Positions 49,327 through 60,249 of a DNA stretch of 64,000 bases are shown piece by piece. The position numbers were made by a program, and so were the translations under genes. The notes below the pieces were generated by a model that saw only the letters and a list, made by a program, of their open reading frames with translations, did no database searches and was not told where the DNA came from. The DNA is taken from contig CM036170.1 in NCBI GenBank assembly GCA_020631735.1, forward strand, positions 65,301,737 to 65,365,736, in the 5' to 3' direction. The stretch is from Saccharum officinarum (Eukaryota; Streptophyta; Magnoliopsida; Poales; Poaceae). The first letter of the stretch is position 1. Every line of letters starts with the position of its first letter.

Positions 49327-51170
49327 GCTGCACTCTGTCGCTGAATCTCGTACTACTGTCGCTGCATTTCAACCTGCTGCCTCTGGATCTCAAGCTGCTG
49401 ACGCTGAAACTCGTCCTGACGAGCCTGAATCTGTGCAAGTGCTGCAGCTGTGTCCTGAGCCTGTCGCTGTATCTGTTGTTGCTGCTGCTCCTGTGCCTGG
49501 GTCAACCTCTCAAGAATTGCCACCGTGGCTGGGTCTGTGCGGGAGGCTGAACCAGAGCCACCGGCCTCGTGGTCGTGAGACCGAGGAGACCGGTACCTGG
49601 GGATGGGCTGGTAGTCCTCATCAGTGCTGTCAGAAGTCACATCCTTAGGAAGATCAGCAGGCTGAGCGTCAAGATCGGCAAGCTCTGCCTCTGCAAGCTC
49701 ATCAACTGTAGCATCCTGCTCAGCTGCTGTCTCAGGAACCTCAGGTCGCACACGCTGTCCTGGCACTGGGGCCTGATCTCTAGTGACTGAAGCCCAAAGC
49801 TGACGGATATCATACTCAGGGAAAGCAGTAGTCGTATCTGATATCTCAGCTCGGATCTCTGCTGGTAACTGGATGGATGATCTAATGATGAAGCAGATCC
49901 AGTGTGCATAGGGCAGCTGACGATTACCCTTGAAGCCCTCAGCTATGGTGTCCTCCATCTCACTAAGTATGAGATCCCAAATGTCAAACTGTGTCTGTGA
50001 GAGGAGGTGATGAACAACCCATAGCTGCATCCGAGTCAGTCCCTCTCTGTAGCCAAGTCGGGGAAGTAGAGTGTGTCTGACTATGGCATCCAGAACTCTG
50101 GCAAGAGGTGTCAAACTGGCAGGCGTGCGACGAGACCCTTCGCCAAAAGGCTCACGGAAGCAGGGTCGAACCAAGTCTGTAGGTGGCACTGCCCCGCCGT
50201 GAGGGCGTCTCGGTGGAGGAGTCTGACCAAAACACAGCTGATGTATCTTCGTGTTGGAAGCTGGGAGTCTAAGAATCTCCCGCACTCTGGTGCTATATAG
50301 ACGGTGATCGCGGCCTCAGAATGCAAAGTGAATAAAATCATGGGCAGGATCAATCCATAGTGAAGCATAAAACTCTCTGACCCATGTGCCACAGTATGCA
50401 CCTGTCCGTCCAAGAAGATCTGACAAGCCTGGCAGAAAGGACAGGTGCGGACGTAGCTGTTCTCCCACAACCTCAACCAGTGACTCAAGGCGACAGACCC
50501 TCTGTGGTCGGAAAGCAATACCGCTGTCAACTAGAGCCCTGTAGAAATCCTCCTGAAGTGGGGTATAGAAGCCTTCTGAAGCTCTGGGATCCCTCACAGG
50601 TGGAAACCACCGACTGACCTCCACGAACCTCAACCCCTGCACCTGACGTGCTGTAGCACCCCTCAAGTCAAAGTGCTCGACCGGGGGTGAACCTCTAGCT
50701 CTGGGTGGAGGACGTGCTCCACGACGCTGGCCCTCTGGCCTAGGAGTCACCTGAGTACGTGCACGTGTGGAGCGGCGACGTGGTGGAGACTGAGCTGGCT
50801 GCTCCTCTGTGTCCTCTGTAGCCTCTAGAGCCTCTGGAGCCTCTGGAGCCTCTGTGGCCTCTGGAGGTGGATCAACTGACATACCCTCTGTAGCTCCAGT
50901 ATCCTCAGTACCCTCAGTGGCCTCTGTGCCGAGCTGTCGACCTTCAAGATGAAAGCGACGCTCACCTATACGTATGCCACTGCTCCTGCCACCTCTCTCT
51001 GCCTGCTCTGCTGCATCTGCCATGGCCTGAGCAATCTCTGCCTCTGTAAGTGTCTTCTTCTTCTTTCTGGCCAAGATCTTGATACGCTTTCCACGTGCAA
51101 TCTCAGACCGACGAGGAGGACTGTCGTCCCCGTCACCAGGAGCACCACCGGCGTTCTTGCAACGCACCAT
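49327..51170 (-). pseudogene. S-B env-position accessory ORF, N-terminal part
   Basis: The first ATG in frame is at 51170 (MVRCKNAGG). The N-terminus is basic (KIKKKT-type run), then Glu/Thr/Ala-rich repeats (TEATEGTEDTGATEG and APEAPEALEATEDTEE), an Arg-rich stretch, a globular domain of about 200 residues (from VEHFDLRGATARQ through GFYTPLQEDFYRALVDSG and beyond), and a Gln-rich coiled coil (RQQLEIQRQQVEMQRQ). Two in-frame stops interrupt: TGA at 50318-50316 and TAG at 49355-49353, both one C-to-T change from CGA and CAG. It occupies the place of the Sirevirus envelope-like gene, but no signal peptide or membrane span is seen, so env is a positional label only. The domain resembles widespread plant transposon-associated proteins of unknown role. 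G3 interrupts it at 49322. Confidence 0.75.
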
Positions 51171-52420
51171 GCTGACAAACTGACCGAAAACCTCTGAAAG
51201 ATGGTGAACTGTCACTCGAGAGGCTTGGCCTCAGTCCTTATCCGTAGGCTTGGCCTCGGATTCAGCAAACTGATCTCACCCTGACACACGGACAGACTCG
51301 CTGCAACGACGGAATAGAGAGATCTACTTTAAGCACATATATAACTAAAAGGTACGAAACCCTAGAGATAGCAAGCATATGAGATACGATGTGAATCGAA
51401 AAGGCGAAGCTACCTCGGATCGATGAGACGACGGTGACAAGAAGAGATGACCTAGATCGCGAGATTCCCCGAAATCGCCGGACGAGCTCTGATTTGCCGA
51501 AACATGATGCAATTAGGATTAAAAGAAAGAAATACAGCAAACCCTAGCGAGGAGGTCAAGGTGACGCGAAACAACCTCGCGAAGAAGACGACGCGCGACA
51601 AAACCTCGACGACGAACGATCGAACGACGTTACGCGAACCCTAGGGTTAGGGTTAGGGCAACTCGACGAAGAGCGATCGGAGGCGAGCGTGAGGCAATCC
51701 ACTGCCGAAGGTGAAGCTGGCAAAGGAAGAGCGGCTCACCGGCGGCAAGGTCGCGTGCGGGCGGCGGTGGCGCGGTGGCGAGCGGGCGGCGGTGGCGCGG
51801 TGGCGAGCGGGCGGCGGTGGCGCGTGCGGGCGGCTGGCGTGGGCAGGCACGGGCAGGGCTGGCGCGCGCGCGAGCGAGGGCCGGCACGGGGCAGGAGACG
51901 CGGCTGAGGCGCGGCGGCGGCTGCGGCGGAGGCGCGGCGGAGGCTGCGACGGAGGAGATGGCGCGGCGGCGGCGGAAAAAAAGGTCTCGGGCGGAATAGA
52001 AAAAAACGACCGAGTACGAACCGTTATATGAAGGGGTTAGATCCGCTCGACGCGTGATGACCGGACGCGGTGGTCGTTATGACCGGACGCGGTGGTGCAG
52101 CGTCCGGTCACACCTGGAGTGACCGGACGCGTCCGGTGAGGACTGACCGGACGCGGTCAGAGTCCGGTCGAGGGGAGCTCGGGAAATCATCGCGAATGAC
52201 CGGACGCGGTGGTGATAACCGGGACCGGACGCGGTGGTCAACAGAGGCGCGTCCGGTGCAGCGTCCGATCAGTAGATCTGGAGTTGGTCTTCTGGATGAC
52301 CGGACGCGCTGGTGGACGCCGGGACCGGACGCGGTGGTGAAGCATCACTGCGTCCGGTGCAGCGTCCGGTCCAGCGTCCGGTCACTGTTCTTCGCCCTTC
52401 TTTGTTCCGAACTACGACGT
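51171..52420 (-). promoter_or_regulatory. Promoter- and leader-like region before the S-B accessory ORF
   Basis: Reading on the minus strand: a palindrome array (52385-52049), a TATA-like TCATATAAC (about 52030), a GC-rich CCGCCG-type leader (about 51970-51700), CCCTAACCCTAACCCTAGGG (51658-51639), then a GT-AG intron candidate 51413-51301 (GAG|GTAGCT to GTTGCAG|CGAG, 113 bp), then the ATG at 51170. The order matches a plant gene 5' end, and the palindrome plus TATA order repeats that of the LTR. Own transcription is inferred. Confidence 0.55.
52049..52385. repeat. Internal palindrome array of S-B
   Basis: About a dozen ACCGGACGCG units, many followed by GTGGT instead of the mirrored half. 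It lies outside the LTRs, between pol and the accessory ORF. Confidence 0.85.
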
Positions 52421-52879
52421 GACTTCTCCCAATCAGGTTCCAATTCAAAAAGACACAAATAAACACCAATTGGAACATGATATGAGTGACCTCACTCAAA
52501 CCCTCAAAATTTTTTAAAATAGATTGCCTTAGGCTAGTATTATTTTTAAGAAAATAGGCAATAAACACCCAAGGAGCAGCGTATGGCCATGCAATAGAGT
52601 TTTTGAACCTTTAGGAGCGTCAAAATGCTCTCTCTATCCATGGACGAACACAGAGGTTGCTCAAAGCTTAACCGAAAAGAAACGACAAGAACAACAACCA
52701 TGCATATGCAATGCAATACAAGAAGGTAAATCTAGAATGCTTGTCAAGTTTGATCCACGGTTAGGCTTCTTCACTCCTCCAAAGAAGGGTTATCGTAACC
52801 GTGTTAGCCAAGCCCTAAAAACATTGCGATAAAATAAACATGGCATATTATACAATGCAATGCAAGGGACAACACACGC
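52421..52879 (-). other. S-B spacer after pol
   Basis: Non-coding, AT-rich, between the RNase H stop and the internal palindrome array. No motif seen. Confidence 0.5.
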
Positions 52880-55800
52880 TCATTTTTTAAAGTTGCTAGA
52901 ATCAAGCACATTGAGTTCACTTCTTAACCTACAAAAGGTTGCCTCATCCAAAGGTTTAGTGAAGATATCCGCTAATTGATTTTCACTTCTTACACCTTCT
53001 AGTGATATGTCATTTTTAGCAACGTGATCTCTTAGAAAGTGATGGCGGATATCAATGTGCTTGGTGCGAGAGTGTTGTACCGGATTGTTAGCAATTTTAA
53101 CGGCACTTTCATTATCACATAAAAGTGGCACCTTTTCAAGAACAATTCCATAGTCTAGGAGGGTTTGCTTCATATATAAGATTTGTGCACAACAAGCCCC
53201 CGCGGCAATGTATTCCGCCTCGGCGGTGGACAAAGCCACACTATTTTGCTTTTTAGATGACCAAGATACTAAAGATCTTCCAAGCAAATGGCACCCTCCG
53301 GATGTGCTTTTTTCTATCAATTTTGCAACCGACATAGTCCGAATCGGAATAGCCAACTAGTTGGAATCTAGCTCCTTTGGAATACCAAAGACCAATGCTT
53401 GGGGTGAGCTTAAGATATCTTAGGATTCTTTTTACGGCACTTAGGTGAGGTTCTTTAGGGCACACTTGAAAGCGGGCGCACATGCACACACTAAACATGA
53501 TATCGGGCCTAGATGCGGTAAGGTACAACAAGCTACCAATCATAGAACGGTAGAGAGTTTGATCAACCGGTTTACCTCCCTCATCTAGGTCGAGATGTCC
53601 ATTTGATGGCATTGGGGTCTTGATTGGTTTGCATTCTTCCATCTTGAATCTTTTGAGAAAATCCTTGGTATACTTTTCTTGAGAGATAAAAATCCCTTCT
53701 CTCATTTGCTTTACTTGAAATCCAAGGAAGAATGTGAGCTCACCAATCATTGACATCTCGAACTCCTTCGACATCAATTCACTAAATTCCTTGTAATAAT
53801 CTTCATTTGTTGATCCGAAGATGATATCATCAACATATACTTGACAAATAAAGATTTCCCCATTAAACTTCTTGGTGAATAGTGTGGTGTCGACCTTCCC
53901 AATGGTGAAGCCCTTCTCAATGAGGAAGTCCCGGAGGCGCTCATACCACGCTCTAGGGGCTTGCTTGAGCCCATATAACGCCTTGGACAACTTATAAACA
54001 TGATTAGGATATCTAGGGTCTTCAAACCCGGGAGGTTGATTAACATAGACTAGTTCATTTATAAAGCCATTTAAGAAAGCACTTTTCACATCCATTTGAT
54101 ATAGTTTCATATCATGATGTGATGCATATGCAAGGAGGATACGAATGGCTTCAAGTCTTGCAACGGGTGCAAAGGTCTCTCCAAAATCAAGACCTTCAAC
54201 TTGAGAGAACCCCTTTTCAACTAGTCTTGCCTTGTTCCTCACCACTATGCCTTGGTCATCTTGCTTGTTTCGGAACACCCACTTGGTTCCAATGACTCTT
54301 GCACCTTTAGGATGCTCTTCAAGTGTCCATACTTGATTGCGGGTGAAGTTGTTCAATTCTTCATGCATTGCATTCACCCAATCCGGATCTTGAAGAGCTT
54401 CTTCTACATTCTTAGGTTCAACGCAGGAGACAAAAGAGTGATGTTCAACAAAAGAAGCTAGTTTTTGAGATCGAGTCATTACTCCCTTTGTAGGACTCCC
54501 TATGATGAGATCTTGTGGATGTGCTTGAAGTAGTGGTGAGTTTCTTCTATCAACCACTTGAGGAGGTGGATGGGGAGCATCAACATCTTGAGCTTGTGCC
54601 TCGGCTTGTTCATGAGAGACATAAGTGTCTTCATTTTCAACTTTCTCATTCTTGTCATCATCTTGAGGCACATGTGATGAAGATGGTGGATCAACAATTT
54701 GTATATCGTCATCATCATCTTTTGGCTTGATGTCTCCCACCAGCTGTTCTTCATGGCCTCTCTCAAGGGTTCATCACCTACATCATCACAATTCTCAATT
54801 GCTCCTTGGGAGCCGTTAGATTCATCAAATTCCACATCATATGTTTCTTCAACCAAACCGGTGGCATGGTTAAATACTCTATATGCTTTGGACTTTGATG
54901 AGTAACCAACAAGAAAACCAATATCACGTCTTTGAAACTTCCCTAGGTGTTGACGCTTCTTGTAGATGTAACATTTGCAACCAAACACCCGGAAGAAAGA
55001 GACGTCCGGCTTCTTCCCATTAAGCAACTCATAGGGGGTCTTGCCAAGAAACTTTTGTAGGAAGAGGCGATTTGAAGCATAGCATGCGGTGTTGATTGCC
55101 TCGGCCCACAACTTCTCTGGAGTGTTGTATTCATCTAGCATTGTTCTTGCAAGGGTGATCAAAGTTCGGTTCTTTCTCTCAACTACACCATTTTGTTGAG
55201 GAGTGTAGGTTGAAGAGACCTCATGCTTGATTCCAATTTCATCACAATAAGCTTCAATGTTGGTGTTGTCAAACTCTTTGCCATTGTCACTTCTAATCTT
55301 CTTTATCTTGACTTCAAATTCATTTTGAGCTCTCTTTGCAAACTTCTTGAAGCAATTTGCCACTTCGGATTTGTCATGAAGGAAGAAAGTCCATGTATAC
55401 CTTGAGTAGTCATCCACTATCACAAGACAATAGAGATTACCACCCAAGCTCTTGTATGTTGTAGGCCCAAACAAATCCATGTGTAGAAGTTCTAGCACTC
55501 TTGAAGTTGACATGAAAGCTTTGGTTGGATGAGTGTTTGCAACTTGTTTGCCCGCTTGACATGCACTACAAGGTTTGTCCTTTTCAAACTTCACATCCTT
55601 CAATCCTCTCACTAGTTCTTTCTTCAATAGCTTGTTGAGAGTGTTCATTCCAACATGTGCAAGCCTCCTATGCCAAAGCCAACCAAGTGAGGTCTTGGTG
55701 AACAAACAAGTCATCAAATTTGCATCTTCGGAGGTGAAGTCAACAAGATAAAGATTGTTGTATCTAAAACCTTTGAATATCACTTGCTTATCATCTATCT

Positions 55801-56101
55801 TTGAAACTTCCACTTCATTTGGTGTGAACAAGCATTGGAAGCCAAGGTCACAAAGTTGCCCAACGAATAACAAGTTGAAACTCAATGAAGCAACATAGAG
55901 CACATTTGAGAGTGAGTGATCATGTGATATTGCAATCTTGCCTATACCCTTGACTTTGCTCTTTGAATTATCCCCAAATGTGATCTTCTCTTGACATATT
56001 CCATTTTCTTCAATGGTGGTGAACATACGAGGATCACCGGTCATATGTTGAGTGCAACCACTATCAATGACCCAATGAGATCCACCGGTCTTGTAGTTCA
56101 C
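52880..56101 (-). pseudogene. pol of S-B: protease, integrase, RT, RNase H, with two frameshifts
   Basis: The frame begins at GTG 56101, right after TGTAG. Protease WVIDSGCTQHMTGD; pre-integrase zinc region with HRRLAHVGM and CSACQAGKQ; integrase [60 protein letters not shown] and intact YVDD (53826-53837); RNase H STAEAEYIAA, CDNESAV, NQLADIF. All catalytic acids I can locate are present. Single-base shifts near 54745 (between integrase and RT) and near 53310 (an A run between RT and RNase H) split it into three frames. It would mature the polyprotein, reverse transcribe and integrate the element. Apart from the shifts it is nearly intact, in line with the young LTRs. Confidence 0.9.
53826..53837 (-). 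other. RT catalytic YVDD of S-B
   Basis: ATCATCAACATA on the plus strand encodes Tyr-Val-Asp-Asp, within [13 protein letters not shown]. It is intact, unlike S-A, where the last Asp is Gly. Confidence 0.95.
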
Positions 56102-56115
56102 CTACACATAAGAGA

Positions 56116-58469
56116 TCAAGCTTTTTGTTTAGGGACCCAAACTTGAGAGGGGCCCTTGACTTTATCCACTAGTGACTTGGCAATCCATATTTTCTTTGGC
56201 CTATTCTTGTTTGGGGGACCCAAAAACATGACTTTCATCTTTCCATTTGAATCTTTTCTTAGCATATAATGAGCATTGAAGGCGAAGGGTCTAGCATGCT
56301 TGGGCAAGGGTTGTGGTGGTGGAGTTTTGCATTCATGAGCAAAGTGACCTTCTTGACCACACTCAACACATCTCTTTGGCTTGGGCTTTGACTTGCTTTG
56401 TTGTTGTTGAGCTTTTGCTTTCTTCTCTTGATTTGCCAAGTACCCAATACCACTTCTATCCATCTTCATTACGGTGTTCATGAGGAGCTCACTTTGCAAA
56501 TGTTGGCCTCTTATGAACTTGCTTAGGCCGGTCTTGAGATCCTCTTTTTCTTGCTTGAGCTTTTTATTTTCTTCAATGAGTGACTCATTTGTTGGTTGCT
56601 TCTCAAGAGCCATCAAACCTTTTAGCTTCTTGTTCTCATTTGCAAGCTTCTCATTCTCACTCTTAATCTTGGCATAATCATCATGGTTGCTTGACTCAAC
56701 CACACTCTTGCCTTTGCTACTAGAACCTTGCTCAATGCTTTCAATGATCAAATCATCACATGATGTGGCTATATCACACTTAACAACATAGTTAGTAGCA
56801 TCATGTGTCTCAAGAGCAAGTTCATTAGCAACCACAAGACTATCATAGTCAATTTTTAATGTGGTGTATTTGTCCTTTAGAGAATTATGTCTAGTGATGA
56901 GCTCATCATGCTTCTTCTCAAGTTTATCATGTTGATCTTTAAGCTCTTTATAAGATGTTTTGAGCTCCTTGAGAGTGGAAGACATCACTTCATTTTGAAC
57001 TTTAAGCTCACCACTAGTCTTTTGAATATTTTCGAGCTTGGATGAGAGTGATTCATTTTCATTTTGAAGATCATCATTTTCATTTCTAGTCCTTCTTATG
57101 ATTTTAGTGTATTTGTTTAGCAATTTTACAAGTTCATCATAAGAAGGTGAGTCATATTCATCATCACTATCACTATCATCATTATCATCACTATCATGGT
57201 TTTGTACCTTTCGTTCACCCTTGGCCATAAGGCATAGGTGAGTAGTGGACGATAATGGTGAAGGAGGCGGTGAAGGTAGTGATGAAGATGTCGGTAAAGA
57301 TGATGGCCCCATCACAAATGCGGCAACCTTCTCTTTCTCATCATCGCTCTCATCTTCGGAGGACTTACAAGATGATTCAATGTCGGTGAGCCAATCACCA
57401 ACAATGTATGCCTTTCCTCCCTTCTTCTTCTTGTGGAACTCCTTCCTCTTGCCATCCTTCTTCTTGTATGGCTTGTTCTTCTTCTTCTCTTCTTCTTCAT
57501 CACTTGAATCATTTTTCTTGCCCTTGTTCTTGTTCTTGTTCTTGTACTTGTCTTTTGGTGGTCTAGGGCATTGATGAGCTAGGTGGCCGAGTTCACCATA
57601 ATTGTAGCAATCCATCTCCGAGATTGGCTTCTCTTGCTACTTGTGAAGAATTTCTTCTTCTTGCCATCAAACTTGATGCCACTCTTGTTGAGCTTCTTTA
57701 GCATCTTGGTGGTCTTTCTCACCATGAGTGCAAGTGATTCATCATCAACATCACTTTTACTTGAGCTTTCTTGCACCATCATGGCTTGGCCTTTCTTCTT
57801 CTTCTTGTCATGACTAGCTTTGAAGGCCAAGTCTTTCTTCTTGGAAGATGATGAGCCCTCTTCCGGAGTGATATGCATGTACATTTCATGAGCATTGATT
57901 TTCCCTAATACTTGAGTCGGTGTTGCGGTGGAAAGATCACTTTGGTGAAGCACGGTGACAATGTGACCATACTTCTCAACGGGAAGCACACTCAAGATCT
58001 TCCTTGCAACATCCGATTGGCTCATTTTGGTGAGCCCAAGAGCATTGAGGTCCTCTACAAGAACATTCAAGCGAGTGTACATGTCATTAGCACTTTCTTT
58101 GGGAAGCATCTCAAAAGAATTAATTTTCTTTAAAGCTATGTGATAGCGTTCCTCACGCTCACTCTTAGTTCCCTCATGGAGAGCACAAAGATTTTCCCAC
58201 AATTCATGAGCGTTCTTTGCATTACGCACGCGATTGAAGATATCTTTACCTAAGCCCCGGTAGAGTGCATTTTTGGCCTTTGCATTCCACCGGTCGTACT
58301 TCTCCTCGTCACCACTTGGGTTAGCGGGATCCCTTATGGGGGGAAGCCCTTCGGTTGCGGCTCTAAGGCACCCAACATCTATGGCTTCGAGGTACGCCTC
58401 CATACGAATTTTCCAATATGGAAAATCGTCTCCCTCAAAAGTGGGAGGTGGTCCTTCCCCATTAGACAT
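56116..58469 (-). pseudogene. gag of S-B, one frameshift
   Basis: ATG 58469 lies about 40 bp after the primer site. Residues 1-180: copia Gag core (FEGDDFPYWKIRMEAYLEA, AHELWENLCALHEGT, ANDMYTRLNVLVEDLNALG). A one-base shift near 57610-57640 moves the frame just before the first zinc knuckle, CYNYGELGHLAHQC (57609-57568), whose second Cys is Tyr (57600-57598). A Lys/Asp-rich stretch, a long coiled coil (about 57150-56480) and a second, intact knuckle CVECGQEGHFAHEC (56370-56329) follow. The end is VWVPKQKA and TGA at 56118-56116. Role: particle formation and RNA binding. The extended Gag is typical of Sireviruses. Confidence 0.88.
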
Positions 58470-58507
58470 CTTGCTCTAGGCGGTAAAGCCTAAAAAAAGA
58501 GCAACAC

Positions 58508-58520
58508 GGCTCCGATACCA
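58508..58520 (-). other. Primer binding site of S-B
   Basis: GGCTCCGATACCA reads TGGTATCGGAGCC on the coding strand, two bases from the 5' LTR at 58523. Confidence 0.93.
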
Positions 58521-58522
58521 AT

Positions 58523-60129
58523 TGAAAGGATCACGATGCCCAAGAGGGGGGTGAATTGGGCTTCTCTAAAAATTAAATGCAAGAATTAAATCCTACAAGC
58601 CGGAATTCACCCCTAGTGTCTACTTGTGTTCCTAGAGAGTCTACCGATACAAAGTTTTGCACCCTAGTTTCCAATCCTAGTCTAGCATGGCAAGTCTAGG
58701 AATGTAAAACAAGCAATGAAAGTAAATACGAGAAAGTAAATGCTTGAATGTAAAGGGGCAAGGAACACGGCGATGTTTTTCCGAGGTATCGGAGAGTCGC
58801 CACTCCCCACTAGTCCTCGTTGGAGCACCCGCGCAAGGGTGTAGCTCCCCCTTGATCCGCGCAAGGATCAAGTGCTCTCTACGGGTTGATTCTTTGACAC
58901 TCCGTCGCGGTGAATCACCCACAACCGCTCACAAGATGAGTTGGGTCATCCACAAGCTCCGCCGGATGATCACCGAACTCCCAATCACCACCAAGCCGTC
59001 TAGGTGATGACGATCACCAAGAGTAACAAGCTAGAACTCTCACTTGACCACTACAAGCCCAAATGAGAAGGTGGATGCACACTTGCTACTCTCTAATCGC
59101 TAGTGAGGAACTCTCAAGCTTTGATTCTCAAATCTCTATCCTCACTAGTGCTCTTGCACTCCCTTGCACTCCAAAGGTGTTTATCAGCTGATCAAATGAG
59201 CAAGAGACCTCTAAAAGAGGTGGTGGGGATGTATTTATACACCCCACAGACAAAACGAACCGTTACCCGCTGACTCAGCAAAACACGAGCTGACCGGACG
59301 CACCGGTTGAACTGACCGGACGCGCCGGTCGCTCGTAACGGTCGAAAACCGAAAAACAAATGAGTGACCGGACGCACCGGTCAGGGGTGACTGGACGCGT
59401 CCGATCGTGCAGGGAGCATACTGTACTCGCACCGGACGCGCGACCGCGTCCGATCGGTGATGACCGGACGCGTCCGGTCGTCTCTGGACCTTACTGGACT
59501 GTGACCGGACGCGCCGATCACACCCAGGTCGCGTCCGATCGGGTGTTTCCCTCAAGTGACACGTGATGACTTCTGACCACCGCGTCCGGTCCTCGCGAGG
59601 ACCGCGTCCGGTGTTCAGAGCTGAAACCTTAGCCGCGGAACTATACTGACCGGACGCGTCCGGTCATGCCGAGGACCGCGTCCGGTCATGGGAAAACGAC
59701 CCGAAACTCTCCGAAACGCGTCACAACTTGAACCAAGTTGCTTCTAACTGAACTTTGAGCTATTCTAGAGCTGCCTAGCGCCAAGTTTAACAAGTGTGCA
59801 CCACACCTAAACATAGGACTCGCCTAGGTCAAGCTACCCGCTCATGCCCCCCTTTATAGTACGGCCAAAAGAGAAAAACGAAGATCCTAACGACTATTCC
59901 AAATGTCTTTCAACACCTCGACATCCGGAACTAACCGTCCTTAATCTTGACGTCACTCTTTTGAAAACCGAAACGATTTTCATCAAGGGGCATGAATACC
60001 ATGGTGCCCAAAGCAGTTAAAACCTCCATGACCTAACTTACCAAAGTTTCTGCAAAACACACGTTAGTCATGGTAATAAAGCGTTGTCATCAATTGCCGA
60101 AACCAAACCTCGGGGCCTAGATGCTTTCA
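58523..60129 (-). repeat. 5' LTR of S-B (1607 bp)
   Basis: Bounded by TGAAAGGATC and GATGCTTTCA in plus coordinates. TATTTATA (59232-59239) is the minus-strand TATA box, and the palindrome array is at about 59288-59700. It drives transcription of gag-pol on the minus strand. Confidence 0.93.
59288..59700. repeat. Palindrome array in the S-B 5' LTR
   Basis: Unit-for-unit the same as the array at 32225-32635 with a few substitutions (for example ACGCGTCCGATC here, ACGCGTACGATC there). Confidence 0.85.
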
Positions 60130-60167
60130 CCATGTACAAGAACTATCCATGCAGATTAAATGGATCT

Positions 60168-60249
60168 AACTTGAAATTGTACCTTCTTTATTAATACATA
60201 GACCGGCAGTTTAACCTGCCAGATTCTCTTAAAAAAACTTGAAATTGTA
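60168..60249 (+). mobile_element. Tiny 5'-truncated LINE end (60182-60235) with 14-bp TSD
   Basis: AACTTGAAATTGTA occurs at 60168-60181 and again at 60236-60249. Between them are 54 bp ending in an A run shared with the TSD start, containing TTAATACATAG and the hairpin GGCAG-TTTAAC-CTGCC. A 3' hairpin followed by poly(A) is typical of plant LINEs; the long duplicate indicates target-primed insertion. No coding part remains. Confidence 0.8.

Larger units (their letters stand above)
31458..60129 (-). mobile_element. Ty1/copia Sirevirus-type element S-B with env-position ORF
   Basis: On the minus strand: 5' LTR 58523-60129, primer site 58508-58520, gag 58469-56116, pol 56101-52880, leader and accessory ORF 51170-33524, polypurine tract 33067-33080, 3' LTR 31458-33066. 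The 5-bp target duplicate CCATG flanks it (31453-31457 and 60130-60134). Gypsy element G3 (34164-49321) lies inside the accessory ORF; without it S-B is about 13.5 kb. The LTR pair differs at roughly a dozen visible positions in 1.6 kb, so the insertion is young. Confidence 0.95.

Noticed and set aside
51639..51658. Telomere-like TTAGGG repeats
   Set aside because: Only two to three units; plant telomeres use TTTAGGG. CCCTAA-type motifs are common in plant leaders, which fits the position.
55223..55405. Plus-strand open frames across the S-B gag-pol region
   Set aside because: They are antisense shadows of minus-strand gag and pol with recognised motifs.
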